Assembly: GCF_042850945.1 (NCBI RefSeq)
Contig: NZ_AP031496.1
Location: 5,878,234 to 5,942,233 of the forward strand
Source of the DNA: Halioxenophilus aromaticivorans
GTDB lineage: Bacteria; Pseudomonadota; Gammaproteobacteria; Pseudomonadales; Cellvibrionaceae
Length of the DNA stretch: 64,000 bases
Direction of reading: 5' to 3'
A program made the translations under genes and the position numbers. The notes under the pieces were generated by a model. That model was not told the origin of the DNA. It saw only the letters and a program-made list of their open reading frames with translations, and ran no database searches. Of this stretch, positions 17,435 through 26,957 are shown piece by piece. Within the stretch, counting starts at the first letter, position 1. Every line of letters starts with the position of its first letter.

Positions 17435-17953
17435 TTAGTCTTCATAGAGGACATAGTCCTCTTTTGTGGCACCACAGTCCGGACAGCACCAATCGTCTGG
17501 AATATCTTCAAAACGAGTGCCGGCAGGGAAGCCTTCGGCTTCATCTCCGAGAGCTTCATCGTAGATATGGCCGCAAGTGATGCAGACCCACTTCCGATAG
17601 GTATCTTTTTGAGTCGAGTCTTTGGGCGATTTTGAAGAGGTAGGCTTCGGTTTCGCTTTGGGCTTTGTTTTATTTTTAGCTGAAGGAGTAGATGCGTCCG
17701 TTGCTTTCTGCGATGCTCCCTCGGTCTTAGCTTGGCTGGCAGTACGGACCGCTATATTGGTTGCGGACACCGAAAGTTCCGAGTTCGCTTCTTGAAGCGC
17801 AACGAAGTCAACCTTATCCCTGACGGCACAGTCTGGACAGGACCAGTCTTCAGGAATTTTTTCCCAGGTCGTTCCTGCAGGAAAGCCTTCGTGCGGATCA
17901 CCAACCACTTCGTCGTATACATAACCACAATCCGGGCATTGATGTTTAGCCAT
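17435..17953 (-). CDS. alkG: AlkG: two-domain rubredoxin
   Basis: 172 aa with two rubredoxin domains: CPDCGYVYDE with CPDCAVRDK (residues 6-45) and CITCGHIYDE with CPDCGATKED (about 123-170), joined by a Ser/Thr/Lys/Pro-rich linker (KNKTKPKAKPKPTSSK). AlkG passes electrons from AlkT to AlkB; this two-domain build is characteristic of OCT-type systems, in which the second domain is the active donor. The first domain has DWSCPDCAVRDK, consistent with the less active AlkG1 type. Confidence 0.95.
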   Translation of the reverse strand: MAKHQCPDCGYVYDEVVGDPHEGFPAGTTWEKIPEDWSCPDCAVRDKVDFVALQEANSELSVSATNIAVRTASQAKTEGASQKATDASTPSAKNKTKPKAKPKPTSSKSPKDSTQKDTYRKWVCITCGHIYDEALGDEAEGFPAGTRFEDIPDDWCCPDCGATKEDYVLYED

Positions 17954-18001
17954 TTAAAGCACCTTTCAAACGATATTATTGTCTTTGTTTTGGTAGCGCC
18001 C

Positions 18002-18029
18002 GACGCGCACCCTCTTTCAGGTGCACGTC
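18002..18029 (-). other. intercistronic hairpin between alkB and alkG
   Basis: The 137-bp alkB-alkG interval holds a strong inverted repeat, GACGCGCACC (18002 on) pairing with GGTGCACGTC (to 18029), one mismatch. There is no T run after it, so an mRNA-stabilising or attenuating hairpin is more likely than a full terminator. In OCT-type clusters the single-domain rubredoxin gene alkF sits here; no alkF coding remains. Confidence 0.5.
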
Positions 18030-18090
18030 AGAGGCTCTTTTTCTGCAACGTAAATAAAGTAAACGACGTATATAAGTTCTAATTAGCCGA

Positions 18091-19311
18091 TCATTTAGAC
18101 GCTGCGGTATCGACTGATTCAGAATCAGTCCCACCAAATTTACGCACATAGAATTCACGCTTGCCGGGTTGAATCTGAATCTTATCGAGATCTCCTTTAG
18201 CCCAATCCAGCACCCGGTGGTCCATTATCGACCGAAACCATGAGGGAAACATTGCGGCCAGGAACATTCCGGGATATCCCGATGGTAAGGAAGGCAGGTC
18301 TTTGAAGTCGCGAAGCGATTGATAGGACCTTGTAGGATGGGCGTGATGGTCGGAATGTCGTTGCAAATGAAACAGAATCAGGTTCGACATAATATGGTTT
18401 GAGTTCCATGAGTGGTGCGGTTGTTGACGCTCATAACGTCCATCCGACATCTTCTCGCGCAGCAATCCGTAATGCTCAATGTAGTTGGCGCTGGTCAGCT
18501 GCCACCAGCCAAAGGCCATTTGAATGGGCAAAAAGATCAGCATTAACGGGCCAAAAAACGCCAGCAATCCCGCATAAAGCACAGCGGTCAAAATCATAGG
18601 CTGAAGAACTTCGTTCTCCAGGCTCCAGACACTTTTTCCACAACGACTGAGGCGCTGTTCCTCTAAATCCCATGCCCGCTTGAAAGCACCGGGAATTTCA
18701 CGCAGTGAGAATGAGTAAATGGACTCGCCCATGCGGGATGTCGCCGGGTCCATCGGCGTAGCCACATCACGGTGATGCCCCTTATTGTGCTCAATGAAGA
18801 AATGACCATATCCGACCACGGCGAGGACAAGCTTCGCCATCCAACGGTCAAACGTTTCTTTTTTATGGCCAAGTTCGTGGCCTGTGTTCAGAGCCAGGCC
18901 ATTCACGATTCCCAGGGAAAGGGCCAATGCCAGAAACTCGAAAACACTCATTGGTTGCGTGGATACCCACCAGGCACTGACAATCAAGGCGGCATAGTGA
19001 ATAGGAACCGTCAAGTAGGTCAGTACCCGATAGTAACGATCCTGTTCAAGCCGAGGCACAGCCGACTCGGGGGGGTTGGAAAAATCCTCTCCAAACATGG
19101 CATCAATCAAGGGAACTGCGCCATACCAAAGGATCAACACCAATCCGTACCAGATGCTCCATCCGGTCTGGGCGACCAGATAAAGGCCTATAAGAGGTGT
19201 TGCTGGCCACAGCACAGAAAGGATCCACAGGTGGCGCTTTCTGTCCACATAGTTTTCGGCACCAGGGTCCCTTTGAAGGGACTCTGTTAGTACATTTTCT
19301 GACATTGACAT
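18091..19311 (-). CDS. alkB: AlkB: integral-membrane di-iron alkane 1-monooxygenase
   Basis: 406 aa. It shows the alkane hydroxylase histidine boxes HELGHK, EHNKGHH and LQRHSDHH plus the NYIEHYGLL motif, and six hydrophobic segments (LWILSVLWPATPLIGLYLVA is the first). Recalled OCT-plasmid AlkB is very similar along its length. It hydroxylates medium-chain n-alkanes to 1-alkanols using AlkG. ATG 19311 has AAGGTG 8 bases upstream; GTG 19320 and ATG 19305 are alternative starts. Transcription is divergent from alkS. Confidence 0.96.
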   Translation of the reverse strand: MSMSENVLTESLQRDPGAENYVDRKRHLWILSVLWPATPLIGLYLVAQTGWSIWYGLVLILWYGAVPLIDAMFGEDFSNPPESAVPRLEQDRYYRVLTYLTVPIHYAALIVSAWWVSTQPMSVFEFLALALSLGIVNGLALNTGHELGHKKETFDRWMAKLVLAVVGYGHFFIEHNKGHHRDVATPMDPATSRMGESIYSFSLREIPGAFKRAWDLEEQRLSRCGKSVWSLENEVLQPMILTAVLYAGLLAFFGPLMLIFLPIQMAFGWWQLTSANYIEHYGLLREKMSDGRYERQQPHHSWNSNHIMSNLILFHLQRHSDHHAHPTRSYQSLRDFKDLPSLPSGYPGMFLAAMFPSWFRSIMDHRVLDWAKGDLDKIQIQPGKREFYVRKFGGTDSESVDTAASK

Positions 19312-19546
19312 GAGGATCACCTTATTGTTATTAGATTCATCATCTTTTTACATATTGTATTGTTTTGCATCGCGCACAACGGGCCACTCAGATGAGCGGG
19401 CCGGTTGTACGCAGTTACAGGATTGGCTATAAGTTGGGGTCAAACAACTACCCGAACGGGTAGGTTTGGCGCCGGATAACGGTCGATATACGTCATGCCC
19501 TGGCGCGCTCGCGTTCCGGGCTGGCAAAGCGGGAGACTTGACTGTC
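19312..19546. promoter_or_regulatory. divergent alkB/alkS control region with CTACCCG palindrome
   Basis: The 235 bp between alkB and alkS should hold both promoters. A perfect inverted repeat CTACCCG-AA-CGGGTAG lies at 19448-19463, about 85 bp upstream of the alkS ATG, and an AT-rich stretch (19340-19370) lies just upstream of alkB with a TACAAT-like -10 on the minus strand. In OCT systems AlkS activates PalkB and represses or activates its own promoter; that the palindrome is the AlkS or a global-regulator site is inference. Confidence 0.55.
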
Positions 19547-22183
19547 ATGACACACCATAGCCTGGAAGACTGGTGTCGAAGGATGTCCGGCCGGATGTGG
19601 GGTCGTCAGCGCTTCATCACTCAAGGCTGTACAGACCGCCAGCGCCTGGGTGCTTCTGCGACGCCTGAGGCAAAAGTCGTTCTGTACCGGGCTCCGCCGG
19701 GCTACGGAAAATCTGTACAGGTCGCCCTGGCAGCAAACCGTCGTGATCCGGAACACGAGAGCGCCGTCTATATCAATGGACGATCCTACCCGGACCCGCG
19801 CGAAGTCACTGACAGCCTGTTTGCGGCGTTGGTTTTATACCAGATTGAAGGACCTGAATCCCGGGAAGCGCTGAAAAGTGACACTGACACCATCGAAGCG
19901 CTTCGGGACGCCTTGTTCAATGCAAGAAAGACCATAAGAATTTGCCTTGACGGGCCCGGTGAAGGGGCGGATAACGGGGATCTGATTGAGGATCTGATCT
20001 GTGAAACACCGGACAATGTAAAATTTTTTATTGCGCCCGGCAGCGCCGGGGCATTGCCGCGTTTGTCGCTGATGACGGGTGTTGTGACCTATGGTGCTGA
20101 TGAGCTTGCCTTTACAGAAGAGGACCTAAAGGAGCCGGAGAAGCTTGGTGAGGTAACGGGTATAGGTGGCTCCGAAGCAGGCAACATTATACAAGCCACG
20201 GGCGGATGGCCCGCACTCGTCAGACTGATGCGCCAAACCCCGAACCCGGACCTGCCTCCCGAATCCTGGCCGGAAACCCGCTCGTATTTCAGGGACAATC
20301 TCTTGTCCGTGCTACCCAGACATGCGCGAAGGTTTGTTTGCAACGCCGCGATGCTCGAGGAGGTCAGCGCGGAGTGCTATGACTATGTCTATAAAACGCA
20401 GCAGGCTGATCAGGAAATTTCGTTTGTTAACGAAAAATTTGCACTTTTAGCCCCCACCGTTTCCTCCGGCGAGCGCCTGGCCATGCACCCTGTGCTGAGA
20501 GGGTATTTGCGTAGTGTGTTTAATGCCACTCAACGGGAGCGTCGTTCGTATGTACTGAAACGCGTTGCGTTCTGGCATTGGCGCAGGGGAGAGTACCTCC
20601 ATTCAATCAACGTCGCCCTGGAGGCTAGTGACCATCGGTGGGCGCGCGTGGTCAGTGACAGCATCATACTGGACGTGGCGCTCCGGCAAGGTGAAATTGA
20701 AGTGCTTCGCACGTGGTTTGAAAAGGTGCCGGTCCGCACGATAAAAAAAATCGCTTCCTTAGGCATAGGATATGCCTGGACCCTGTATTTCAGCCAGCAG
20801 GCGCGGCAGGCAGAGGAAATGCTGGCCAGTTCGGACCATCCGATTTCCAGGGGGCTGGGCAACCTTGATGAGGAAGGCTGGCGGGAACTGGTTAACGCAA
20901 TAGGTAAAGCGACCCAGGATGAATTGCTGGAAAGCGAGACTCTTTGTCAAAAATGGATTGATTGTTTTGGTGAGCGCAACATGGTTGGTAAGGGTGCAGC
21001 GCTTACGTGCCAGGCATTCATCGCTTCTAGTGGCCGCCGCTTTGACGATTTAGAACGACTTTTGCATAGAGCGGCTGTGGCTAATCAGTCCTCCAATCAG
21101 CATTATGCTTTTATTTGGCTTAAAACTGCGGAGATCCAGGCGGAACTGTTTAAAGGTAATATCGTCCGAGCAATGAGCCTGTTGCGTCAAGCCAACAAAA
21201 TTGCAGAAAAGATTGAGGTGCCAAAAACGTTTTTAAGTAAGATGTTTGGTTCCCTTGAGTTACAAATCCTGCACGAACAGAACCATCATCTGGTTACCCA
21301 CGATTCTGCAAAGGCATCGTTCAATTTCGCGTTAAATTACGGCGTCACAGATGTCCTGTGGGGGTGTACGCATACCTACAGTAGCTTTCTGTACCATGAA
21401 GGATTCCGGGATCAAGGCATGGCCGTATTAGAACAAACTCGCCTAGCCGCCTGCGAACGGGATCTCCCTCGCCTCAACATTCTGATTAGAGTTCAGTTAG
21501 CTGAGTTTATTCTTATAAACAACGAAGAACTGGGTCCACCCATACTCCCTGATGAATGTGAGCTGACATTCCTGCCAAATCAGAACCAAGCCATTCGGGC
21601 ACGTATTGCCCTAATAAACTCAATGTATAGATTAAGGCTTGGGAAACAGTTTGGTGTTGCCGAAAAATATGCCAAACAAGCATTACAAAGCGCCAGTGCA
21701 ATTTCAGACGCTAGAACTAAGGTCGCCGCCCAATATTGCCAGGCAGTGGCAGCCTTTGCCCTCGGTTCGTCAAAAGTAGCGAAGCGCACGATTCTTGATG
21801 CCAACCTACTTTCTGAACATCTGAATTGTCACTTTACACGGCTCTGGATCAAAGAAGCGCTGCTTTCTCTTAGTCCGATTGCTCAGGATTTTTTTGATGA
21901 GTTGCCGGACGACTCCGGGACGATAGCTACAAAGGAACTCGAGCTCAAAACAGAGGACTCCAGCGCACCTCCGATACCAGACAATGGCCACTCAGCGATC
22001 ACAATAAAGCAGATTTCCCTGTTGAAATGTGTAAGCAACGGAATGACTAACAGAGAGATCGCTGAACGGCTTCTTGTGACGGAGGATACCGTCAAATGGC
22101 ATATGAAGAAGATTTTCAGCGAACTTAAAGTAACCAACCGGGTTCAGGCAGTCACTGAAGCTCGACTGCGCGGGCTTTTATAG
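19547..22183 (+). CDS. alkS: AlkS: MalT/LuxR-type ATP-dependent activator of alk genes
   Basis: 878 aa, near the 882 aa of OCT AlkS. Walker A YRAPPGYGKS (about residue 48), long helical repeat region, and a C-terminal LuxR helix-turn-helix (KCVSNGMTNREIAERL then VTEDTVKWHMKKI). It senses alkanes and activates alkB. I prefer ATG 19547 (MTHHSLEDWCRRM); in-frame TTG at 19538, with GGGAG closer upstream, or TTG at 19466 cannot be excluded. Followed by alkT after 32 bp. Confidence 0.93.
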   Translation: MTHHSLEDWCRRMSGRMWGRQRFITQGCTDRQRLGASATPEAKVVLYRAPPGYGKSVQVALAANRRDPEHESAVYINGRSYPDPREVTDSLFAALVLYQIEGPESREALKSDTDTIEALRDALFNARKTIRICLDGPGEGADNGDLIEDLICETPDNVKFFIAPGSAGALPRLSLMTGVVTYGADELAFTEEDLKEPEKLGEVTGIGGSEAGNIIQATGGWPALVRLMRQTPNPDLPPESWPETRSYFRDNLLSVLPRHARRFVCNAAMLEEVSAECYDYVYKTQQADQEISFVNEKFALLAPTVSSGERLAMHPVLRGYLRSVFNATQRERRSYVLKRVAFWHWRRGEYLHSINVALEASDHRWARVVSDSIILDVALRQGEIEVLRTWFEKVPVRTIKKIASLGIGYAWTLYFSQQARQAEEMLASSDHPISRGLGNLDEEGWRELVNAIGKATQDELLESETLCQKWIDCFGERNMVGKGAALTCQAFIASSGRRFDDLERLLHRAAVANQSSNQHYAFIWLKTAEIQAELFKGNIVRAMSLLRQANKIAEKIEVPKTFLSKMFGSLELQILHEQNHHLVTHDSAKASFNFALNYGVTDVLWGCTHTYSSFLYHEGFRDQGMAVLEQTRLAACERDLPRLNILIRVQLAEFILINNEELGPPILPDECELTFLPNQNQAIRARIALINSMYRLRLGKQFGVAEKYAKQALQSASAISDARTKVAAQYCQAVAAFALGSSKVAKRTILDANLLSEHLNCHFTRLWIKEALLSLSPIAQDFFDELPDDSGTIATKELELKTEDSSAPPIPDNGHSAITIKQISLLKCVSNGMTNREIAERLLVTEDTVKWHMKKIFSELKVTNRVQAVTEARLRGLL

Positions 22184-22215
22184 TGCTACAAAAACAAAAG
22201 AGGAATCGAACGAGT

Positions 22216-23379
22216 ATGCAAAAAATTGTTATCGTTGGTGCTGGAATAGCCAGCCTGACCGCTGCGGAAGCTCTTCGCCAGAATGGATTTGAAGGAAAAA
22301 TTACGATTCTTGGCGAGGAAAACACGTTACCTTACCAACGTCCCCCATTGTCCAAGGCCTACCTGACATCGGACGAGTTACCCTCACCAACTCCGATCCG
22401 TTCTCCAAATTTCTTTCGGGACAATAACATTGAGTTTGAACAAGGCTGCGAAGTAACAGCGCTTGATCGAACCGCAAAACAAGTGGTTATTCAAGGCGGC
22501 AGGAAAGTCCAGTACGATATCCTGATTTTGGCAACGGGGGCTAGGCCACGCCCTATTGACTTACCCGGCGAAAATTCAAAAAATGTTTTCTATCTCAGGA
22601 ATTTCGATCATTCCGCTGCATTGCGTAATGCCTTGTCAGCTCCTGAGCATAAGAAGGTTGCCATCCTTGGCGCGGGCGTTATCGGGCTCGAAGTGGCCTC
22701 CGCTGCCAATCTACTGGGAAAACAGGTTTCTGTGTTTGAGGCCAGTAGTCGAGCGATGTGCCGAGTGGCTTCGCCATTAACAACGAATTTTGTCACGAAT
22801 CGTATGGCCTTGGACGGCGTATCCTTCTGCTTTAACGCTTGCGTTAATCAGATCCTCTCCGAAGAAGACCGAGTTTCCGGTATCCGATTGTCCGACGGCA
22901 CAACCAAACCCGCCGATGTGGTAGTTATTGGCATCGGAGCTGTTCCCAATGCCGAGCTTGCGCAAGACGCAAACCTGAGTTGTGACGGTGGTATTTTAGT
23001 GGATAGCAACATGTGCAGCTCTGATCCAGACATATTTGCCATAGGAGATTGCGCAAAAGCCGTCAACCTTTCCACCAATACACCCATCCGAATAGAAACT
23101 ATTCACAATGCCATGCTTCAAGCACAAATTGCTGCAGCCCATATCTGTGGCAAACCTTCTCCGCCTATCTCCCCTCCACGTTTTTGGTCGGATCTAAACG
23201 GAATGAAAGTCCAGTGTGTTGGAATCGCCACCGGATATGACCGGATTCAGCAGCGTCCCACCGAGAACGACAACGCCCGGGAATTTTGGCTCTTCTCTGG
23301 GGATCGGATGATAGCAGCTGAAACAGTTAACCTTCCCACCCGGCAGTCCAAGCTGTCTGAAGCTCTTTCAGAACGATGA
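22216..23379 (+). CDS. alkT: AlkT: rubredoxin reductase (FAD, NADH)
   Basis: 387 aa. FAD motif IVIVGAGIASLTAAEALR, PYQRPPLSKAYLT, NAD-binding GAGVIGLEVASAA and AIGDC. It reduces AlkG for AlkB. ATG 22216 (MQKIVIV) follows GAGGA; an earlier start at 22183 overlaps the alkS stop and adds a Lys/Arg-rich leader not typical of the family. Same superfamily as the ferredoxin reductase at 9491-10729 but clearly diverged. With alkS it forms the plus-strand half of the alk regulon. Confidence 0.94.
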   Translation: MQKIVIVGAGIASLTAAEALRQNGFEGKITILGEENTLPYQRPPLSKAYLTSDELPSPTPIRSPNFFRDNNIEFEQGCEVTALDRTAKQVVIQGGRKVQYDILILATGARPRPIDLPGENSKNVFYLRNFDHSAALRNALSAPEHKKVAILGAGVIGLEVASAANLLGKQVSVFEASSRAMCRVASPLTTNFVTNRMALDGVSFCFNACVNQILSEEDRVSGIRLSDGTTKPADVVVIGIGAVPNAELAQDANLSCDGGILVDSNMCSSDPDIFAIGDCAKAVNLSTNTPIRIETIHNAMLQAQIAAAHICGKPSPPISPPRFWSDLNGMKVQCVGIATGYDRIQQRPTENDNAREFWLFSGDRMIAAETVNLPTRQSKLSEALSER

Positions 23380-23553
23380 CCTGATCAGATCTGGCCGTTA
23401 CTACAAACTTAAAAAAGACTGAATATTTTGAGGTGGACCCGATCAGTTGGGCAGCTTGAAGGTGGAGTTAAACTCTGATCCGGTTGCATTCCCAGCAAGG
23501 AAACCGTGACGGGACAGGACTACCTTCCGGATGGCCGGAGGGTACTCGAAGAG
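23380..23553. other. non-coding junction after alkT
   Basis: No gene is recognisable. It joins the end of the alk regulon to gene fragments and probably marks an old recombination or IS-loss scar; the AT-rich segment at 23398-23435 has no clear terminator hairpin. Confidence 0.4.
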
Positions 23554-23718
23554 CGTGATCAGATTGTCCCAATGGTTGTGCCAGAGATGCAGGATGCCGA
23601 AGTCGACCTGACACTGGTGAGCTTCCCCGGAGTGCTGCACTCATTCACCAACCCGGACGCCAACAAGATCGCCGAGGAGTTCGGCATGCCGGTTGGTTAT
23701 GACGAAGAGGCATCCTAA
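23554..23718 (+). pseudogene. dienelactone hydrolase family protein, C-terminal fragment
   Basis: The last about 54 codons (DQIVPMVVPEMQDAEVDL then FPGVLHSFTNPDANKIAEEF) match the C-terminus of dienelactone hydrolases, including the HSFTNP block that carries the catalytic His. The rest of the gene is missing. The stop (23716-23718) overlaps the first preserved codons of the acyl-CoA dehydrogenase gene, so two gene fragments have been fused here. Confidence 0.65.
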
Positions 23719-24572
23719 ACGAAGTATTTGAAATTCCAAAGCTTTGGGGTTCGTTGCCAAATTTGGGAGAGAATCTTGATCCGGACACTGTGGATGCGAT
23801 TTTGGAGGAAGCTGGAAAAATTGCCATTAGTGTCCTGGCGCCGTTGAATCGCCGTGCTGATGAGCAAGGTTGTAATTGGAAAGATGGAGAAGTGACAACG
23901 CCCGAAGGCTTCCGGGAAGCATACCAAACGCTTGTGGAAGGTGGTTGGAATGGTTTGGGTGGCAACCCGGAATTCGGCGGCATGGGCATGCCCAAGACCC
24001 TGGTGGCCCAGTTCGAGGAAATGATGCAGGGTGCCAGCATGGCCTTTGGTCTGGCCCCGATGCTGACCGCCGGTGCCTGCCTGGCCCTGGATGCCCACGG
24101 CAGTCAGGAGCTGAAGGAAAAATACCTGCCCAACATGTATTCCGGTGTCTGGTCCGGTGCCATGGACCTGACCGAGCCTCACGCCGGCACCGACCTGGGC
24201 ATCATCCGTACCAAGGCCGAGCCCAATGATGATGGCTCGTTCAATGTCACCGGCACCAAGATCTTCATCACCTGGGGCGAGCACGACATGGCGGAGAACA
24301 TCATCCACCTTGTGCTGGCCAAGCTCCCGGACGCGCCGAAGGGGCCGAAGGGTATTTCCCTGTTCCTGGTGCCCAAGTTCCTGGTGAACGAGGACGGCTC
24401 CCTGGGTGAGCGTAACAGCTTCAGCTGTGGCTCCATCGAGAAGAAGATGGGCATCAAGGGCTCCGCCACCTGCGTCATGAACTTCGACGGCGCCAAGGGC
24501 TGGCTGGTCGGCGAGGAGAACAAGGGCCTGGCTGCCATGTTCACCATGATGAACTACGAGCGCCTGGGCGTA
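23705..24572 (+). pseudogene. acyl-CoA dehydrogenase, 5' part (interrupted by IS21)
   Basis: The frame LNEVFEIPKLWGSLPNLGEN continues through GNPEFGGMGMPKTL, GAMDLTEPHAGTDLG and VTGTKIFITWGEHD, all characteristic of the large (about 600-aa) FadE-like acyl-CoA dehydrogenases of beta-oxidation. The first about 14 codons of the gene are missing. At 24572 the gene is cut by an IS21-family element; the 3' part resumes at 27007 or 27013. With the element and one target copy removed, the frame reads NYERLGVGIQGIGAAEA without loss. Confidence 0.88.
24567..24572 (+). repeat. IS21 target-site duplication, left copy (GGCGTA)
   Basis: GGCGTA immediately precedes the TGT terminus of the IS; an identical hexamer follows the ACA terminus at 27007-27012. 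Confidence 0.85.
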
Positions 24573-24666
24573 TGTTCGGCGACAATTAGGGTGACCGGTT
24601 GACGACAACTATCTTGGCCGGTTGGGTGTGACAATAGGTACTTTGTTTTCCACTTTGGAGCACAGA

Positions 24667-26196
24667 GTGCCGGGTCAACACATAACCAACCGACAAGAGG
24701 AGCTGTACATGCAGCATCGACAAGACGGCGCCAGCCAGGAAGTGGCGGCCGCTAAGGCAGGAATTTCCGTCCGCTCTGGACGACGCATCGAAAAATCAGG
24801 CGCACCTCGCATTCAAACCCAGAGAGATTGGCGCACACGCGAAGACCCGCTTAACGCGGTATGGAGTACCGAACTGGAGGTATTGCTTGAGCGGGAGCCG
24901 TCACTGACCGGCACGACCTTATTGGAATATCTGGAAGAGCATTACCCGGAACATTACGACCAGCGTGTTCTGCGTACCTTGCAGCGACGGGTCAAACAAT
25001 GGAAAGCACTGAATGGCCCCGATCAGGATGTTATCTTCCGCCAGCAGGCGGCCATTGCACAGCAGGGTTTCTCTGACTTCACTCACCCTGACAGCCCGAT
25101 CACTATCCAAGGGACGCCCTTAAAACACCTGCTGTATCAGTTCCGCCTGGCCTACAGCGGTTGGCGCTCGGTTACCGTGGTGCAGGGTGGAGAAAGCTAT
25201 GCTGCTCTTGCTTGCGGGCTACAGCGAGCCTTGCAACAGGCCGGTGGCAGCCCGATTGAGCACCGCACCGACAGCTTAAGTGCAGCACGCAACAATCGAC
25301 AAAATGTCTGGACCGACGCCTATGGCGAGTTATGTGCACACTATCGGATGCAGCCCACCCGCAATAACCTGGGGCAGTCACATGAAAACGGTGTGGTTGA
25401 GTGCGCCAACGGGTCGCTAAAACGTCGCCTGTCGCAGCAACTGAAGCTGCGCGGGCACCATGACTTTGACAGCATTGAGGCCTACCAAGCGTTCATTGAT
25501 CAGGTGGCATCCAAACTCAATCGCCGCTCTCACTCGCGTTTTACTGAAGAGCAGCAGGCCTTACAGCCCTTACCTAGTCATGAGGCCGCCGATTACCAAA
25601 CGCTGAATATCAAAGTCACACGCTCTTCGACCATAGAGGTCCGGCGCGTGGTCTACACCGTGCCCTCGCGGCTAATCGGTGAGCGCGTTCAGGTCAGGCT
25701 GCATCATGACCAGCTGGTGTTGCACATCGGGCAGCAGCAGGCACTAACGCTACCACGTATCTACCCTAAGCCAGGAGAGAGCCGTGCCCGCTGTATCAAT
25801 TACAAGCACGTCATCCGCTCACTGGCGTCCAAACCTCAGGCGTTCCGCTACTCTCAGCTGCGCGATGATCTCTTGCCCGACGACAACTACCGCCAGCTTT
25901 GGCGTCATGCCGATCAGCAGCTGGAGGCTCGCGAGGCCTGTAAGTGGATCGTCACCGTACTCAGGCTAGCCTATGAATACGATGATGAGCAGGCGCTAGG
26001 GCAGGACTTGTTGGTTCACGCTAAAGCCGGCAAGTTCGCGACAATTACGGAGCTTCAGGCCCGCTACCTCACCAGCCATCAACCCACCTTGCAAGCCACC
26101 TCCACCCAGCATGAGCTGATTAGCTATGACGAGCTGCTGTCAACGATAACGGGCGATAGCCGGCTGCTAGATCTGGCGCAGGAGGTGGTGTTGTGA
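24667..26196 (+). CDS. istA: IS21-family transposase IstA
   Basis: 509 aa from GTG 24667 (VPGQHITNRQEELYMQHRQD), preceded by GGAG. It contains an N-terminal helix-turn-helix region (EVAAAKAGISVRSGRRIEKSG), an integrase-like core (HENGVVECANGSLKRRL carries the catalytic Glu) and a C-terminal beta domain. The usual first Asp motif of the DDE core (VDYG-like) is replaced by a less standard region (YQFRLAYSGWRSVTVVQGGE), as in one branch of IS21-family IstA. A TTG at 24622 would extend it by 15 codons. Confidence 0.9.
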   Translation: MPGQHITNRQEELYMQHRQDGASQEVAAAKAGISVRSGRRIEKSGAPRIQTQRDWRTREDPLNAVWSTELEVLLEREPSLTGTTLLEYLEEHYPEHYDQRVLRTLQRRVKQWKALNGPDQDVIFRQQAAIAQQGFSDFTHPDSPITIQGTPLKHLLYQFRLAYSGWRSVTVVQGGESYAALACGLQRALQQAGGSPIEHRTDSLSAARNNRQNVWTDAYGELCAHYRMQPTRNNLGQSHENGVVECANGSLKRRLSQQLKLRGHHDFDSIEAYQAFIDQVASKLNRRSHSRFTEEQQALQPLPSHEAADYQTLNIKVTRSSTIEVRRVVYTVPSRLIGERVQVRLHHDQLVLHIGQQQALTLPRIYPKPGESRARCINYKHVIRSLASKPQAFRYSQLRDDLLPDDNYRQLWRHADQQLEAREACKWIVTVLRLAYEYDDEQALGQDLLVHAKAGKFATITELQARYLTSHQPTLQATSTQHELISYDELLSTITGDSRLLDLAQEVVL

Positions 26197-26957
26197 GCGA
26201 TTCAGTCGCCCTGCTATTAAAAGAGCTGAAGCTGCCGGCCTTTGTTCGGCACTACCAGTCGCTGTGGGACACGGCTGTGGAGAAAAGCTGGTCCCACACC
26301 GACTACCTGGCGGCTCTATGTGAGTACGAGCTATCTGATCGTTATCAGCGCAGGACTCAAAAATGGATACGCGAAGCCAGGCTCGCAACCAGTAAAACCT
26401 TCACAGCCTTGGATAACAGCAGCTTGAGCAGACCCAATCAAGCGGTACTGGCCAAACTGCAACAAGATACAGACTGGGCGCACAACGCGGATAACGTCCT
26501 GCTGATTGGCCCCAGTGGTACCGGCAAAACCCACATAGCCAACGCTTTGGGTCACCGGCTTGTTGAGCAAGGAGTGCGCTGCAAGCTGTTTCCGGCCATC
26601 GCACTGGTTCAGCTCTTGCAGCAAGCCAAGCGGGATCTTGACCTGATGACGGCAGTGACCCGACTGGATAAATACCGGGTCATCATCATTGACGACATTG
26701 GCTATGTGAAGAAAACCGATGCTGAAACACATGTGCTGTTTGAGTTTATCGCCCATCGTTACGAAAGTGGCAGCCTGATCATCACCGCCAACCAGCCCTT
26801 CAGTGAATGGGATCAGATCTTCCCCGACAGCATGATGACAGTGGCAGCTGTCGATCGGCTAATACACCACGCGACAATTATCGAACTTGAGGGGGAAAGC
26901 TATCGAAAGCAGCACCAGTTAGCACAAGCAAAAAGCAGTAAAAGTAAAAGCACCTAA
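26193..26957 (+). CDS. istB: IS21-family transposition helper ATPase IstB
   Basis: 254 aa, AAA+ DnaC-like ATPase: Walker A GPSGTGKTHIA (about 108-118), Walker B VIIIDDIGYV, sensor TANQPFSEW. It assists IstA in target selection. The GTG start overlaps the istA stop as GTGA, with AGGAGG at 26180-26185. Confidence 0.93.
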   Translation: MSDSVALLLKELKLPAFVRHYQSLWDTAVEKSWSHTDYLAALCEYELSDRYQRRTQKWIREARLATSKTFTALDNSSLSRPNQAVLAKLQQDTDWAHNADNVLLIGPSGTGKTHIANALGHRLVEQGVRCKLFPAIALVQLLQQAKRDLDLMTAVTRLDKYRVIIIDDIGYVKKTDAETHVLFEFIAHRYESGSLIITANQPFSEWDQIFPDSMMTVAAVDRLIHHATIIELEGESYRKQHQLAQAKSSKSKST

